A stretch of 64,000 nt of DNA from Anthopleura xanthogrammica. Lineage: Eukaryota; Cnidaria; Anthozoa; Actiniaria; Actiniidae. Made by a program: the position numbers and the translations under genes. Positions within the stretch are counted from its first letter, which is position 1. Every line of letters begins with the position of its first letter. Positions 34,961 through 46,929 of this stretch are shown here, one piece after another. The stretch covers positions 2,107,978 to 2,171,977 of the forward strand of contig OZ025220.1 of NCBI GenBank assembly GCA_964019055.1. The letters are read 5' to 3'. The notes below the pieces were generated by a model. That model was not told the DNA's origin and ran no database searches. It saw nothing but the letters and a program-made list of their open reading frames with translations.

Positions 34961-36232
34961 GCAAATGCTTACCGTTCACCTTGCTGTCCGTGGTGATGAA
35001 CGGGTGTGCAAGGGTCTTCCGACTAGAATACTGGTCTTTATGGAAATCCTACATGAAATTGTTTGTCATATAATATTGCTGTCAAATGCAATCCAAATGA
35101 TTGATTTCCTATATTTTTTGACAACTTTGTCGATGCCATGATGCAATTAAGAGAGTCTCTAGCATCTAAGTTCTTGATGATCATGATCAAAGAATTAACA
35201 AAGTATTTTCATGCCTATATAATATTTGAGAACCTCTAAAACTGACAGTCGCTCCTTGAGTTTTCGTAGTCGGTGTTTAGCTAAATTTTTTAGGTGACTG
35301 TGTCAGTTATCAAATCATTTAGTGAGCTGAAGTGATCATGGCTCCATTTATGTATGAGATAAAGTATATAACTCGAATCCTTGGAAATTTCTATTATCTT
35401 TATATGGAATTTCATCGCAATTAGAAAATAAGTAATTCAATTTCCAGGTTTATAATAATAATAATAATAATAATAAATCTTTATTTAACGTGGGTATCAA
35501 ATACAGCAGAATATAGTGGGCTGGTTTCCAATTTGGCCCACAACTAAAATATACAATGATAATAATAAAAACAACAAAGCTAACTACTGATGACGAATTT
35601 ACATGAATTTCAGATAAGGTAATATAGATGTGTGACTTTTTTCTATCAGAATTTGTTCAAAAGTATCATACTTACAGTCTCTCCTCTTCGCTGAGCATGC
35701 CCTCGAGGTGCCACAATCATCATCACCACGAATACTGTAGGATTTCTTGATTCTATCATTTATTATTAAACCTTTTTGGCTTTTGAAAGCTCGCTTTTGT
35801 GGCTTAGATAAGCATATGACTTGATTATTACGTAAGTAATAGCAGAGTCTTAAACATGCATCTCGTTTGAAACGCTTGAAACCAACGTTGAGTTCATATT
35901 TATTATTCTTTGTTCAGTTTTGCTCATTAAAAAGTTTAAAACAGTTAACGAATAAACAAATCATGTTACATTTATTCTCTTTTTCTATCTTAGCTGGACA
36001 ACGATAATGCCATTAACACTGTATAGTTATATTTCTAGTAAGGGCCTCTTCCGTGAGGTTCATACATCACTCAGCTCGCATGTTGATTTTTATGGAGGGA
36101 GGAAAACCGGAGAAAAACATTACAAATAAACTTTATTCACATATCCGCGATCCAGTCAAGAACCGAAACCGTGACCCCAGGTATGAACTACACAGGAGTG
36201 GCAGCACTGTAGCAGCGCATATATTACAGGGA
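34961..36232 (-). other. Block P intergenic part with broken basic exon and LINE tail
   Basis: 35449-35590 is an (AAT)n-tailed insertion (AATAAAG signal on the minus strand), shared with block Q (48336-48482) and absent from the third copy near 56333. About 35690-35835 matches the basic exon 48559-48741 but has lost 7 nt, shifting its frame. Confidence 0.5.
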
Positions 36233-36415
36233 AGCACGGGTGGCGTAGCGGGGAGTGCGCTCGCCTCTTGCCAAGGTGACCCATGTTCGAGCCCCGCTAG
36301 GCTTGGTGTCTTATGTGAGTAGAGTTGTTTGTTGGTTCTCTCCTGTGCTTCGATGGTTTTTCCTCCAATTGGAATGAAGTGGAGGAAGATTCACTTTTAA
36401 TTCTCATTTATTTAT
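36233..36415 (+). mobile_element. tRNA-derived SINE (second type), with complete head
   Basis: The A-box-like GTGGCGTAGCGGGGAGTGCG and B-box-like ATGTTCGAGCCCC are both present. The body agagttgtttgttggttctc matches 8618-8835. It ends in a (TTTA)n run at ~36413. The block Q copy (50205-50380) has lost the B box. Confidence 0.65.
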
Positions 36416-36429
36416 TTATTTATGCCACC

Positions 36430-36720
36430 CGCTTTTTAACTGATTTGCATGAATGTGCCGTGGTTTTTCTTATTCGTAAAGTATCAAATTGGTACTTACC
36501 TGTGGCATCTCTTTCCCTTAAACTTAAGGGTAGTAAACTGGGCCAGTTTTTCTTCAGTGGCATGTCTAGGAACGTGGCTCTGTAGCTCAGCCTACAAACT
36601 TGATCCTGAATATTTCATGAATGCTTCATCAACACGTTTCTTCTTTTTTATGGATTCTGCCATTCTCTTGAACTCCTCCAGATTAATACATTTTCAACTT
36701 TTCTAACGGACTTATCTTGG
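36430..36720 (-). pseudogene. Possible helical exon with shared in-frame TAG (P copy)
   Basis: The minus strand reads EEFKRMAESIKKKKRVDEAF then MKYSGSSL, TAG, then AELQSHVPRHATEEKLAQF up to a CACAG|GTAAGT donor. The same stop is present in block Q (50372-50650), so it predates the block duplication. It could be a real C-terminal end with an unrelated continuation. No family was recognised. Confidence 0.35.
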
Positions 36721-36875
36721 TTTGGTCATCCAAGCCTCGTAAAAAAGCACATACCGCACCACACACATAAAAAGTTCAAACATCTCATTTCTCAATATTT
36801 TGTTGTAACTGATACCAAAGTACTGCTTGAAATACATCAGAAGTTGGAACTTACTTGGCTCCTTATGGTTCATAC

Positions 36876-37200
36876 GTGACGATAAGTTATCCCTTGGAGG
36901 GATTGAAAAGCCTTCTGGCATGCCGCAACCCGACTAGAATTTGCACCATTGACGAAGTAGTCAAAGTTGGTTGTCCTCTTGTGCGCAGGATTATCTGGGA
37001 GGCACTTTCCACCACGACCCTGTGGCCCAGCACGATTTACTTTCTTAGGGACAATTAAACCCAAAAGGTAAAGGTTTTTAAATTTTGAATTCCCTAAGTC
37101 ATTAAATCGTTTGAGAATGTGGCTTATCGTGGCGTCGTCAAACTGACCTATGCATTCTCTGTTGCAGCCACAGTCTGGGCCAGTTTTTTCTTTCAGGGAG
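36876..37200 (-). pseudogene. N-terminal exon of a DUF7869-type protein, frameshifted (P copy)
   Basis: Nearly identical to 50818-51149 but with one extra A in the lysine-rich start, which shifts the frame. The acceptor region is also changed (no clean AG before the exon). The rest of the frame (LGLIVPKKVNRAGPQGRG, then RVAACQKAFQSLQGITYRH) is preserved. Confidence 0.6.
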
Positions 37201-38189
37201 CATTTTAAAGTCCAATATCTTTGGAAGGAAAAAAGATATTTGAAAAAGGAGTGGGACGTTTCACTTTCACTATGAAAGGTCTTTCAATCCATGCATAAAA
37301 ACACAAGTCAAAAATTTGATAATAGTAGCACTTTCAGACTTCAGTAGTTTTTAATAGAGAAATCAAACTCTCAACTGAAAAAAACTTCATTTAAAATGAA
37401 AAGATGAAATCGCCCGTCTCACCTCTGAATCCAATAAACAAGACAAAGAAAACTGTTTTCTACATGAAATTCTTCTTGATATTGAATGAAAGATGAAAAG
37501 GAACACATATTACAACAGGTATTTCTAAGTTGTTAAGCTTTTCAAGCTCGTTTTAAAGAGGCATTCAAATTCATAAACTTTAGATCATAAGTATTGTAAG
37601 AACTGAATATGCAGACCTCAATAAAAATCTTTGTTTTACTATTTCATTACAAAACTTGTTGGCTTTAATAGTTAATAATACTAGTCACATGGTTGTTTCA
37701 AATTCCTTTCAAAAACATGAATCACACGAACAGACCTTTGAACTACTTGGATTACTTTGCCCCAAAAATTATTGAAGTATTCCTTCGTAAAATTTATTCA
37801 AAACTGCGTGACAGTTTGATGATGTATTCTATGTTGTATGATAAAACGGTTTGCGTGTTTTTATAGCTCAATCACTACTTGACTTTCAATTTAATAGTAA
37901 AATGAAAAAATAGAGAAAATCCAAGCAAACGTTTTAGAAGAATAACTGCTTGAAATAACTTCATGAAATAAGAGTTGCAACATTGCTTCGTTCAAAACAG
38001 TAATTCTAGTGTTGTTTTCCAGCTTTTTGTGCGCAAAGAGTTACTAGTTTTGACTATTACTATGGTGCGGTAAAACATATTCAATAATATTACTGAAAGG
38101 GAGAACTTAGAAAGATATTATTGGTAACTTGTTTCTAACCACTTCTTCATTACTTATTTAAGATAAAATACAAGGTTTACTTACCCTTA

Positions 38190-38242
38190 TAGTTTTCATA
38201 GCTCTAGCCACTTGCCCTTGCGTTTTTACGAACGTTCTGTTT
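38190..38242 (-). pseudogene. Small exon, P copy of 52164-52215
   Basis: A 52-nt exon with AG and GTAAGT borders. In one frame it has a TAG. In the alternative frame it is open (TFVKTQGQVARAMKTIR), as is the Q copy. Confidence 0.4.
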
Positions 38243-38283
38243 CCGCTCCTTGAGTTTTCGTAGTCGGTTTTTACCAAACTTTT

Positions 38284-39022
38284 TTAGGTGACCGTGTCAG
38301 TTGTCAAATCATTTAATGCTAGGTAAAGTATGATAAAAACAATGGATGCTTGGTTAAAGTCCTTTATGATCTATAAAGATGCGAAAAGCTACGAATTAGA
38401 ATCTAAAAGAAACTTACATGGAGAAATGCGACGAGAGATCCTGATAACGAATTCATCTGTAATGAATAAACTATTCTGTAGTATCATGTAATCCCTAAGA
38501 AAGAAAGGAAAAATCATCAATAAACTATCATAATGCGCCAGTACCTGTACTGTTTCCAGGCTAAAAGGGATTTAACCCGTGACCTCATCTGCCTATCCCA
38601 TGTAAGCCGACAGAATGATGTTCAAATACTTACCATAGCTGGTGAGGGTGAATTCTAGTATTTTGCTGTCGAGTGAAAAACAATTGAAAGAACTTAGTAC
38701 TTAAAAACACTGATGAGCTAATAAATAATCGATAAATAGTATCCGCTTAACCTTACTTGGTTGAGGATTTGTAGATGTCCCTGGAGGTAACTCGAAAGTT
38801 GCTCCAGGTAATCCTGCACTTGAGGGTGGTTGATAGTAATCTGTTGTATATTCATACCACAGGCTTATCATTCGTGACATTTCGTAAACACCCGAAGATG
38901 TGTTGTACTCTTTTAGTATTTTTAGGAGCCACCAAATATGGAAAAGTCATTGACACAGTCACATGCTATTAATAAAAATATATTAAATGCTACTCACTTA
39001 CTGTTATATTCAGATCAGTCAT
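38284..39022 (-). CDS. Small five-exon protein with a replaced last exon, 82 aa
   Basis: Exons: 39002-39022 (MTDLNIT), 38757-38840 (ITINHPQVQDYLEQLSSYLQ, then GHLQILNQ), 38634-38665 (QNTRIHPHQLW), 38418-38494 (DYMILQNSLFITDEF..) and 38284-38318. The first four exons match S1/S3 in length (21, 84, 32, 77 nt) and phase and are open. The usual NLS-bearing exon 5 is missing. Instead, an acceptor (TTTACCTAG) from the block P edge gives SLNDLTTDTVT and stop. The product would therefore lack the basic tail. It may be a fortuitous fusion at a duplication breakpoint. Confidence 0.5.
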
Positions 39023-42000
39023 CGGGGAGGCGTGTTCACTACTGAGCTATTCTAATCTCTATTTCTTCTTGGGAGGCGGATTGGTCGCACAGCTAGAAAA
39101 AATTATCAAACATGAAATATATAAACTAGCTTACTATATATATAGGAGCGAAGCAAATTTTTATCTGGTGACACTTACTTTTGACAGTTTGAACCCTTCC
39201 GAAGAAAAGCTTCTTGTTGAAAGAAAGCAAGTTTCCTATCGGCCATATTTATCGGCAATGAATATCTTTCTCTATAAGTATCATACTTACAGTCTCTCCT
39301 CGTCGCTGAGCATGCCCTCGAGGTGCCTTTGTATAATCATCATCACCACGAATACTTTAGGATTTCTTGATTCTATCATTTATTATTATACCTCTTTGGC
39401 TTTTGAAAGCTCGCTTTTGTGGCTTAGATAAGCATATGACTTGATTATTACTTAAGTAATCCTCACTGTGCATAACCCTATATTATTATATATAACCCTA
39501 TACTATTATATACATTGCAAAAGTCATGAGGAGAGCCGGCTATCATGTCAAGTTTTGTGAAAGGTGTCTTTAGAATGAATTCTTATATATATTATATTCA
39601 CTGATGAGCTAATAAATGATTGATAAACAGTGTCCGCTTAACCTTACTTGGTCGAGGATTTGTAGATGTCCCTGGAGGTAACTCGAAAGTTCCTGCAGGG
39701 AATCCCGTACTTGAGGGTGGTTGATAGTAATCTGTTGTATATTCATACCACAGGCTTATCATTCGTGACATTTCGTAAACACCCGAAGATGTGTTGTACT
39801 CTTTTAGTATTTTTAGAAGCCACCAAATATTGGAAAAAAGTCATTGACACAGTCATACGCTATTAATAAAAATATATTAAGTGCTACTCACTTACTGTTA
39901 TATTCAGATCAGTCATCGGGGAGGCATGTTCACTACTAAGCTATTCTAATCTCTATTTCTTCTTGGGAGGCGGATTGGTCGCACAGCTAGAAAAAATTAT
40001 CAAACATGAAATATATAAACTAGCTTACTATATATATAGGAGCGAAGCAAATTTTTATCTGGTGACACTTACTTTTGACAGTTTGAACCCTTCCGAAGAA
40101 AAGCTTCTTGTTGAAAGAAAGCAAGTTTCCTATCGGCCATATTTATCGGCAATGAATATCTTTCTCTATAAGTATCATACTTACAATCTCTCCTCGTCGC
40201 TGAGCATGCCCTCGAGGTGCCTTTGTATAATCATCATCACCACGAATACTTTAGGATTTCTTGATTCTATCATTTATTATTATACCTCTTTGGCTTTTGA
40301 AAGCTCGCTTTTGTGGCTTAGATAAGCATATGACTTGATTATTACTTAAGTAATCCTCACTGTGCATAACCCTATATTATTATATATAACCCTATACTAT
40401 TATATACATTGCAAAAGTCATGAGGAGAGCCGGCTATCATGTCAAGTTTTGTGAAAGGTGTCTTTAGAATGAATTCTTATATATATTATATTCACTGATG
40501 AGCTAATAAATGATTGATAAACAGTGTCCGCTTAACCTTACTTGGTCGAGGATTTGTAGATGTCCCTGGAGGTAACTCGAAAGTTCCTGCAGGGAATCCC
40601 GTACTTGAGGGTGGTTGATAGTAATCTGTTGTATATTCATACCACAGGCTTATCATTCGTGACATTTCGTAAACACCCGAAGATGTGTTGTACTCTTTTA
40701 GTATTTTTAGAAGCCACCAAATATTGGAAAAAAGTCATTGACACAGTCATACGCTATTAATAAAAATATATTAAGTGCTACTCACTTACTGTTATATTCA
40801 GATCAGTCATCGGGGAGGCGTGTTCACTACTAAGCTATTCTAATCTCTATTTCTTCTTGGGAGGCGGATTGGTCGCACAGCTAGAAAAAATTATCAAACA
40901 TGAAATATATAAACTAGCTTACTATATATATAGGAGCGAAGCAAATTTTTATCTGGTGACACTTACTTTTGACAGTTTGAACCCTTCCGAAGAAAAGCTT
41001 CTTGTTGAAAGAAAGCAAGTTTCCTATCGGCCATATTTATCGGCAATGAATATCTTTCTCTATAAGTATCATACTTACAATCTCTCCTCGTCGCTGAGCA
41101 TGCCCTCGAGGTGCCTTTGTATAATCATCATCACCACGAATACTTTAGGATTTCTTGATTCTATCATTTATTATTATACCTCTTTGGCTTTTGAAAGCTC
41201 GCTTTTGTGGCTTAGATAAGCATATGACTTGATTATTACTTAAGTAATCCTCACTGTGCATAACCCTATATTATTATATATAACCCTATACTATTATATA
41301 CATTGCAAAAGTCATGAGGAGAGCCGGCTATCATGTCAAGTTTTGTGAAAGGTGTCTTTAGAATGAATTCTTATATATATTATATTCACTGATGAGCTAA
41401 TAAATGATTGATAAACAGTGTCCGCTTAACCTTACTTGGTCGAGGATTTGTAGATGTCCCTGGAGGTAACTCGAAAGTTCCTGCAGGGAATCCCGTACTT
41501 GAGGGTGGTTGATAGTAATCTGTTGTATATTCATACCACAGGCTTATCATTCGTGACATTTCGTAAACACCCGAAGATGTGTTGTACTCTTTTAGTATTT
41601 TTAGAAGCCACCAAATATTGGAAAAAAGTCATTGACACAGTCATACGCTATTAATAAAAATATATTAAGTGCTACTCACTTACTGTTATATTCAGATCAG
41701 TCATCGGGGAGGCGTGTTCACTACTAAGCTATTCTAATCTCTATTTCTTCTTGGGAGGCGGATTGGTCGCACAGCTAGAAAAAATTATCAAACATGAAAT
41801 ATATAAACTAGCTTACTATATATATAGGAGCGAAGCAAATTTTTATCTGGTGACACTTACTTTTGACAGTTTGAACCCTTCCGAAGAAAAGCTTCTTGTT
41901 GAAAGAAAGCAAGTTTCCTATCGGCCATATTTATCGGCAATGAATATCTTTCTCTATAAGTATCATACTTACAATCTCTCCTCGTCGCTGAGCATGCCCT

Positions 42001-43095
42001 CGAGGTGCCTTTGTATAATCATCATCACCACGAATACTTTAGGATTTCTTGATTCTATCATTTATTATTATACCTCTTTGGCTTTTGAAAGCTCGCTTTT
42101 GTGGCTTAGATAAGCATATGACTTGATTATTACTTAAGTAATCCTCACTGTGCATAACCCTATATTATTATATATAACCCTATACTATTATATACATTGC
42201 AAAAGTCATGAGGAGAGCCGGCTATCATGTCAAGTTTTGTGAAAGGTGTCTTTAGAATGAATTCTTATATATATTATATTCACTGATGAGCTAATAAATG
42301 ATTGATAAACAGTGTCCGCTTAACCTTACTTGGTCGAGGATTTGTAGATGTCCCTGGAGGTAACTCGAAAGTTCCTGCAGGGAATCCCGTACTTGAGGGT
42401 GGTTGATAGTAATCTGTTGTATATTCATACCACAGGCTTATCATTCGTGACATTTCGTAAACACCCGAAGATGTGTTGTACTCTTTTAGTATTTTTAGAA
42501 GCCACCAAATATTGGAAAAAAGTCATTGACACAGTCATACGCTATTAATAAAAATATATTAAGTGCTACTCACTTACTGTTATATTCAGATCAGTCATCG
42601 GGGAGGCGTGTTCACTACTAAGCTATTCTAATCTCTATTTCTTCTTGGGATGCGGATTGGTCGCACAGCTAGAAAAAATTATCAAACATGAAATATATAA
42701 ACTAGCTTACTATATATATAGGAGCGAAGCAAATTTTTATCTGGTGACACTTACTTTTGACAGTTTGAACCCTTCCGAAGAAAAGCTTCTTGTTGAAAGA
42801 AAGCAATTTTCCTATCGGCCATATTTATCGGCAATGAATATCTTTCTCTATAAGTATCATACTTACAGTCTCTCCTCGTCGCTGAGCATGCCCTCGAGGT
42901 GCCTTTGTATAATCATCATCACCACGAATACTTTAGGATTTCTTGATTCTATCATTTATTATTATACCTCTTTGGCTTTTGAAAGCTCGCTTTTGTGGCT
43001 TAGATAAGCATATGACTTGATTATTACGTAAGTAATCCTCACTGTGCATAACCCTATATTATTATATATAACCCTATACTATTATATACATTGAA
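38709..43095. repeat. Tandem array of an ~894-bp unit, about five copies
   Basis: Units begin near 38709, 39599, 40493, 41387 and 42281. The central three to four differ by very few bases; the first is diverged and 3 nt shorter. Each unit carries, on the minus strand: a copy of the basic exon (with a TAA after RIKKS), the small MADRKL two-exon unit, exon 1 (MTDLNIT) and exon 2 of the small-protein family. Near-identity means recent amplification or gene conversion; the copy number could also be affected by assembly. Confidence 0.9.
39059..39246 (-). CDS. Tiny two-exon unit MADRKL..PPPKKK (repeated per array unit)
   Basis: Exon 39179-39246 (68 nt, MADRKLAFFQQEAFLRKGSN..) joins exon 39059-39092 in phase to end CATNPPPKKK and stop, 33 aa in all. 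Equivalent units recur every 894 bp, starting at 40140, 41034, 41928 and 42822. The basic end resembles the PPPKRRRER end of the small five-exon genes. Size alone makes a real protein doubtful. Confidence 0.3.
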
Positions 43096-43707
43096 AATGC
43101 ATTGAGGTGTAGCAAAATGCGTGATAAAAGCTGTAAATAAAATTAAATTTAAATTAAATTAAATTAAACCCTGATGTAAGTGAAGGAATGTTAACTGAGT
43201 ATATAAAACCCATTTCGTGAAGTTCTGAAATTATTTAGTAGGATTCATTTTCTACAATATTTTTTATAATCTTTGTAGCCAATGGCTATTGCAGCTCATG
43301 AGGTGGATCTGTGAAATAGTCATGAGGAGAGCTGGCTATCATGTCAAGTTTTGTTAAAGGTGTCTTTAGAATGAATTCTGATATATTATATTCACTGATG
43401 AGCTAATAAATGATCGATAAACAGTGTCCGCTTAACCTTACTTGGTCGAGGATTTGTAGATGTCCCTGGAGTTAACTCGCAAGTTCCTGCAGGGAATCCC
43501 GCACTTGAGGGTGGTTGATAGTAATGTGTTGTATATTCATACCACAGGCTTATCATTCGTGACATTTCGTAAACACCTGAAGTTGTGTTGTACTCTTTTA
43601 GTATTTTTAGGAGCCACCAAATATGGAAAAGTCATTGACACAGTCATACGCTATTAATAAAAATATATTAAGTGCTACTCACTTACTGTTATATTCAGAT
43701 CAGTCAT
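39648..43707 (-). CDS. Array of exon 1 / exon 2 copies of the small-protein family
   Basis: Exon 1 copies (MTDLNIT, 21 nt): 39896-39916, 40790-40810, 41684-41704, 42578-42598, 43687-43707. Exon 2 copies (84 nt, phase 0-0): 39648-39731, 40542-40625, 41436-41519, 42330-42413, 43442-43525. All have AG/GT borders. The first four exon 2 copies are open (RDSLQELSSYLQGHLQILDQ); the 43442 copy has a TAA. Exons 3 and 4 exist only downstream at 38418-38665. Because exon 2 is frame-neutral, transcripts could in principle include one or several copies; this is inference. Confidence 0.45.
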
Positions 43708-44315
43708 CGGGGAGGCGTGTTCACTACTGAGCTATTTTAATCTCGATTTCTTCTTGGGAGGCGGATTGGTCGCACAGCTAGAAAAAATTATCAAACATGA
43801 AATATACAAACTAGCTTACTGTATATAGGATATGAGCTAAGCAACTTTTTATCTGGTGACTTACTTTTAACAGTCTGCATCCTTCCAAAGAAAAGCATTC
43901 TTCGCATTTGAATGCCTTCTGGGAGGGGAGGCCACCTCCGCAATGGTCTTGGAGGTGGGAAGTTTCTTCCTCCATGATTATCAGCAATCTGCCTATCCGC
44001 CATATTTACAGTCGGCGATGAATAATTCTCGATATCCAGAGGATATCAGTGAATATATCTGTCATCGTTGAGTTTGACGTGAAAATAAACAGTTACTCAG
44101 AGACCTGTTTTTTGCCAGGTTAGTTGTGTGATTATGACGCAATTTACATGCAAGATAAAGCGAGCAGGGTTTGGTTTATCATTCACTCGGCAATTGATCA
44201 AGGAGAGAATCATGGCAAGACGACAATCAGAATCCTAATAATACGGTAAGAATTTACTCAAAATTGTTCGAATCAGTTTGTCTCCACATCTGTAGACCTG
44301 CCTCTAACGTAAATA
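43155..44315. repeat. Segmental duplicate of 48735-49912
   Basis: Includes an exon 1/exon 2 pair, the MADRQIADNHGG proline-rich exon (43865-44003) and, at the right end on the plus strand, an inverted fragment (atcATGGCAAGACGACAATC) of the first exon seen at 58718-58762. Collinear with 48735-49912 at high identity. Confidence 0.8.
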
Positions 44316-44339
44316 ACCACTTATTATCTTTGGCTTTTG

Positions 44340-44705
44340 AAAGCTCGAATGATTCAATATTAATCATGATGACTTACAAATTATAAAACAAATGTATGAA
44401 ATACTAAAACCTTTAAATTTAAACCAAACTTCGATTCTGATACACTTTCCATGATAACAGAGTTTTTTTTGCAGGAAATTGGCCAAAATAAGGTACATCT
44501 GTAGATTCAATAATTTTCGGAGTTATATATATGTTGTTTTACAAACCTGTTTTGTGTATTTTGTCTCCTTTCCACCCTTTTGGGAAGCACGATGGAAAAC
44601 TTGGTTTTGGAGATGGTTTTTTTCTCCTCTGGCTGGCAATTAAACTCCTTTATGGAACCACATTTGTGAAGGATTTGAGGCATAAAAAATAAAAACGTCT
44701 TCACT
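44340..44705 (-). pseudogene. Degenerate copy of 59020-59341
   Basis: The minus strand reads PQILHKCGSIKEFNCQPEEK and matches the better-kept HVPQMLHKYGSIKEFNCQP at 59120-59341, but the downstream part is frameshifted. It abuts the retrotransposon fragment. Confidence 0.5.
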
Positions 44706-46130
44706 ATTCCTAGATGTGACTTGAGGATTAGCTTGAGCATTGATTGCTGCATGCTGTTAGGAATAACTAACCTCATTTCTTTGTAGACTACACCATCGAG
44801 AACAGCTAGTTCACTTCTCGAGTCCCAGAAGGGACAGACTGCTGGGGTAGGTTTCTTTTTGTGTCCGCCCATCCCTTGTGAATAATATCTTGTAGCTCAC
44901 TGAGTTCTCTTTCACTGCAATCCTGCAGTTCCTCATATTTGTCCTTGGTTATGGACACAAAGTCAATGGCACTCACTTGTTCTAGCTCAATATCGTCATG
45001 TTGCTGCCCAGCCAAATAGGCTCTCGAGAGGGCATCCAGTGAAGTCATTTCTTTCCCAGGTCTGTAGTACACAATCAGATCATACCACTTTAGATTTAGC
45101 AGCATTCTTTGTAGATGCATCGGGGCTGCTAAGAGTGGTTTCTTGAATATCTGCTCCAGTGGGCTGTGGTCATTGTAGACTGTGGTCTCCTTGCCAAAGA
45201 TGTAACAGTGGAACTTCTTGCAAGTATGTACTATCGAGAGCATTTCTTTTTCTATCTGAGCATAACGCTTTTCTGTGTCCGTCATTGCTCATGAAGTGTA
45301 TGTTACCGGTTGCCCATCTTGTATCAGCACAACTCCCAAACCGCTTTGACTGGCATCGCAGTGTATTTCTACTGGCTTGCTAGCATCGTAGTATTTCAAT
45401 ACAGGGGGCTCTGCACATTGATGTTTCAGAGCTGCAAAGGCTGTTTCCTGTGCGGCTTGCCACTGGAAAATCACTCCATTCTGGAGTACCCTTCGTAGGG
45501 GAGTGCTGATTTCACTTAGGTCTTTGATGAACTTCCCCAGATATGTCACTAGCCCCAGGAACCGCTTGACATCTTCTTTGTTTTGGGGTCTAGGCATGTC
45601 CTTGATTGCTTCTACTTTCGCTGGATCCTTCTGGAGTTAGAATATGTCCGACGTATGGAACTTGGGGCTGTCTGATCTTGCACTTGTCCGTGTTTAGCTT
45701 CAGATTGTAGCTGGTGGCTCTCTGTATTACCTGCTTCAGTGTTTGATCGTGTTGTTCTACGTCACTTCCGGCTACTAGGATGTCATCAACAATTGCATAT
45801 GCCCCTTGTATTCCTTCTATCATTTGATCCATAATGCGCTGGAATATCTCAGGCACGCACTTCAAGCCAAATGGGAGTCTAAGCCATCTATACCGTCCTA
45901 TTGGGGTGTTGAACGTGGTGAGATGATTCTTCATCTAATCTGATTTGGTGGAACCCACTTTTTGCATCCAGAATGGAGAACACTTTGGCGTCTGGAATTT
46001 CTGCTACTACTTCCTCTATTGTCCTCACCTGGTCCAGCAAACACGAATTCTACATGACTTTTAAATCGGCTAAATTCTTCATATAATTCATCCAGTCTAT
46101 TTGGGGGTACTCAAAGTTAACGTTTGTCAT
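44706..46130 (-). pseudogene. Ty3-type LTR retrotransposon, internally deleted and frameshifted
   Basis: From 46130 a short gag-like start (MTNVNFEYPQIDW) runs within ~100 nt straight into reverse transcriptase (ILDAKSGFHQIRLDEESS), so most of gag, the protease and the RT N-terminus are deleted. RT continues (RLPFGLKCVPEIFQRIMD, IVDDILVAG), then the connection domain (FLGLVTYLGKF), RNase H (EIHCDASQSGLGVVL, then EKEMLSIVH) and the start of the integrase zinc region (SHLGIVK). Several frame breaks (near 45930, 45600, 45290 and 44860) mean it is inactive. It is an endogenous retroelement remnant on the minus strand. Confidence 0.85.
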
Positions 46131-46201
46131 TTTCAGATTTTGTTTGGATTGTTTCCGGATGGCTAGGTTTTAGCGTGGATTTGTCTTGGGTTCTGACACC
46201 A

Positions 46202-46311
46202 TGTGAGATCTTGAGTAATCAAGCCGCCATTGTGATTATAACAACCGTTTAATATGCAAAACATCTTACAAAGAACGCTGACCTGACATAAGCTGTCTTA
46301 ATTATATCACA
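46202..46311 (-). repeat. 110-bp LTR and adjacent primer-binding site
   Basis: On the minus strand the segment begins TGTGATATAATT and ends GATCTCACA (TG..CA termini). It is followed immediately by TGGTGTCAGAACC at 46189-46201, a plausible tRNA-Leu-type primer-binding site. It is the 5' LTR of the retrotransposon; no 3' LTR was found. Confidence 0.6.
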
Positions 46312-46929
46312 AACACGTTGCAACAAGATCACGCAAAAAATGGCATCTCCCTTCCATCCACGTCTGCTATACAAAGGTTTTTTTCTGTGGTTATGATTTT
46401 GGTGAGCCTGATAAGCTGGAAATTTATTTCAAAATATAGCGAGCAATGTTGCAAGTCATGTTCACACGATAAAATTTGTTGCAAGCGAAATTACAGCAAG
46501 TTAAATGCTACAATAGTTATGTTATTGAAAATGTTGCTCGTTTCTCCATACCTTAACAAAGCCAGAACAAAATCATTCAAGAATATTTAAAAAACGTCTA
46601 CCACTGAATTAATGTTTACCCCCTTTCATTTAGAAAAGAAACGACATGAACTAGTGTTACTGGCATCGCGAAAAAACGAATTCTCCAAAATAATGATCGT
46701 TTATTATAACAAAAATAGAATGAAGTTACTTTGAGTAATATTTACAATTTTACAAAGTATCTCGCAATATATTACGAATATTATATTTACATAAAGTTTC
46801 ATTGAATCGATCGATATGCTTTATCAATTTTCAAATTTAGCGATGAGACCGGGCCAAGTAATTTTGCCAAAGAATATAACAGAGCTACGAATCACTGTTC
46901 CACAAATTTTTATTTACATTCACTCAATT

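Larger units (their letters stand above)
32755..38242. repeat. Segmental duplication block P (paralogue of 46313-52225)
   Basis: Collinear with block Q at 46313-52225 over most of its length: 33000-34022 matches 46545-47522, 34961-35150 matches 47527-47730, 35160-35830 matches 48040-48725, 36250-37190 matches 50205-51145, and 37800-38242 matches 51765-52225. P has an extra 930-bp TTAA element; Q has an extra ~1.4 kb at 48.73-50.2 kb. Confidence 0.85.

Noticed and set aside
39069..43007. Repeated 120-aa MGGGLVAQLEK frame on the plus strand
   Set aside because: Antisense to the minus-strand exons with splice sites; recurs only because the 894-bp unit recurs.
39666..43095. CRISPR-like regular repeats
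   Set aside because: Units are 894 bp without short-repeat/spacer structure, in a eukaryotic genome.
38775..43657. Repeated MSLEVTRK 65-66 aa frame on the plus strand
   Set aside because: Antisense of exon 2 of the small-protein family; the minus strand has conserved splice sites and phase.
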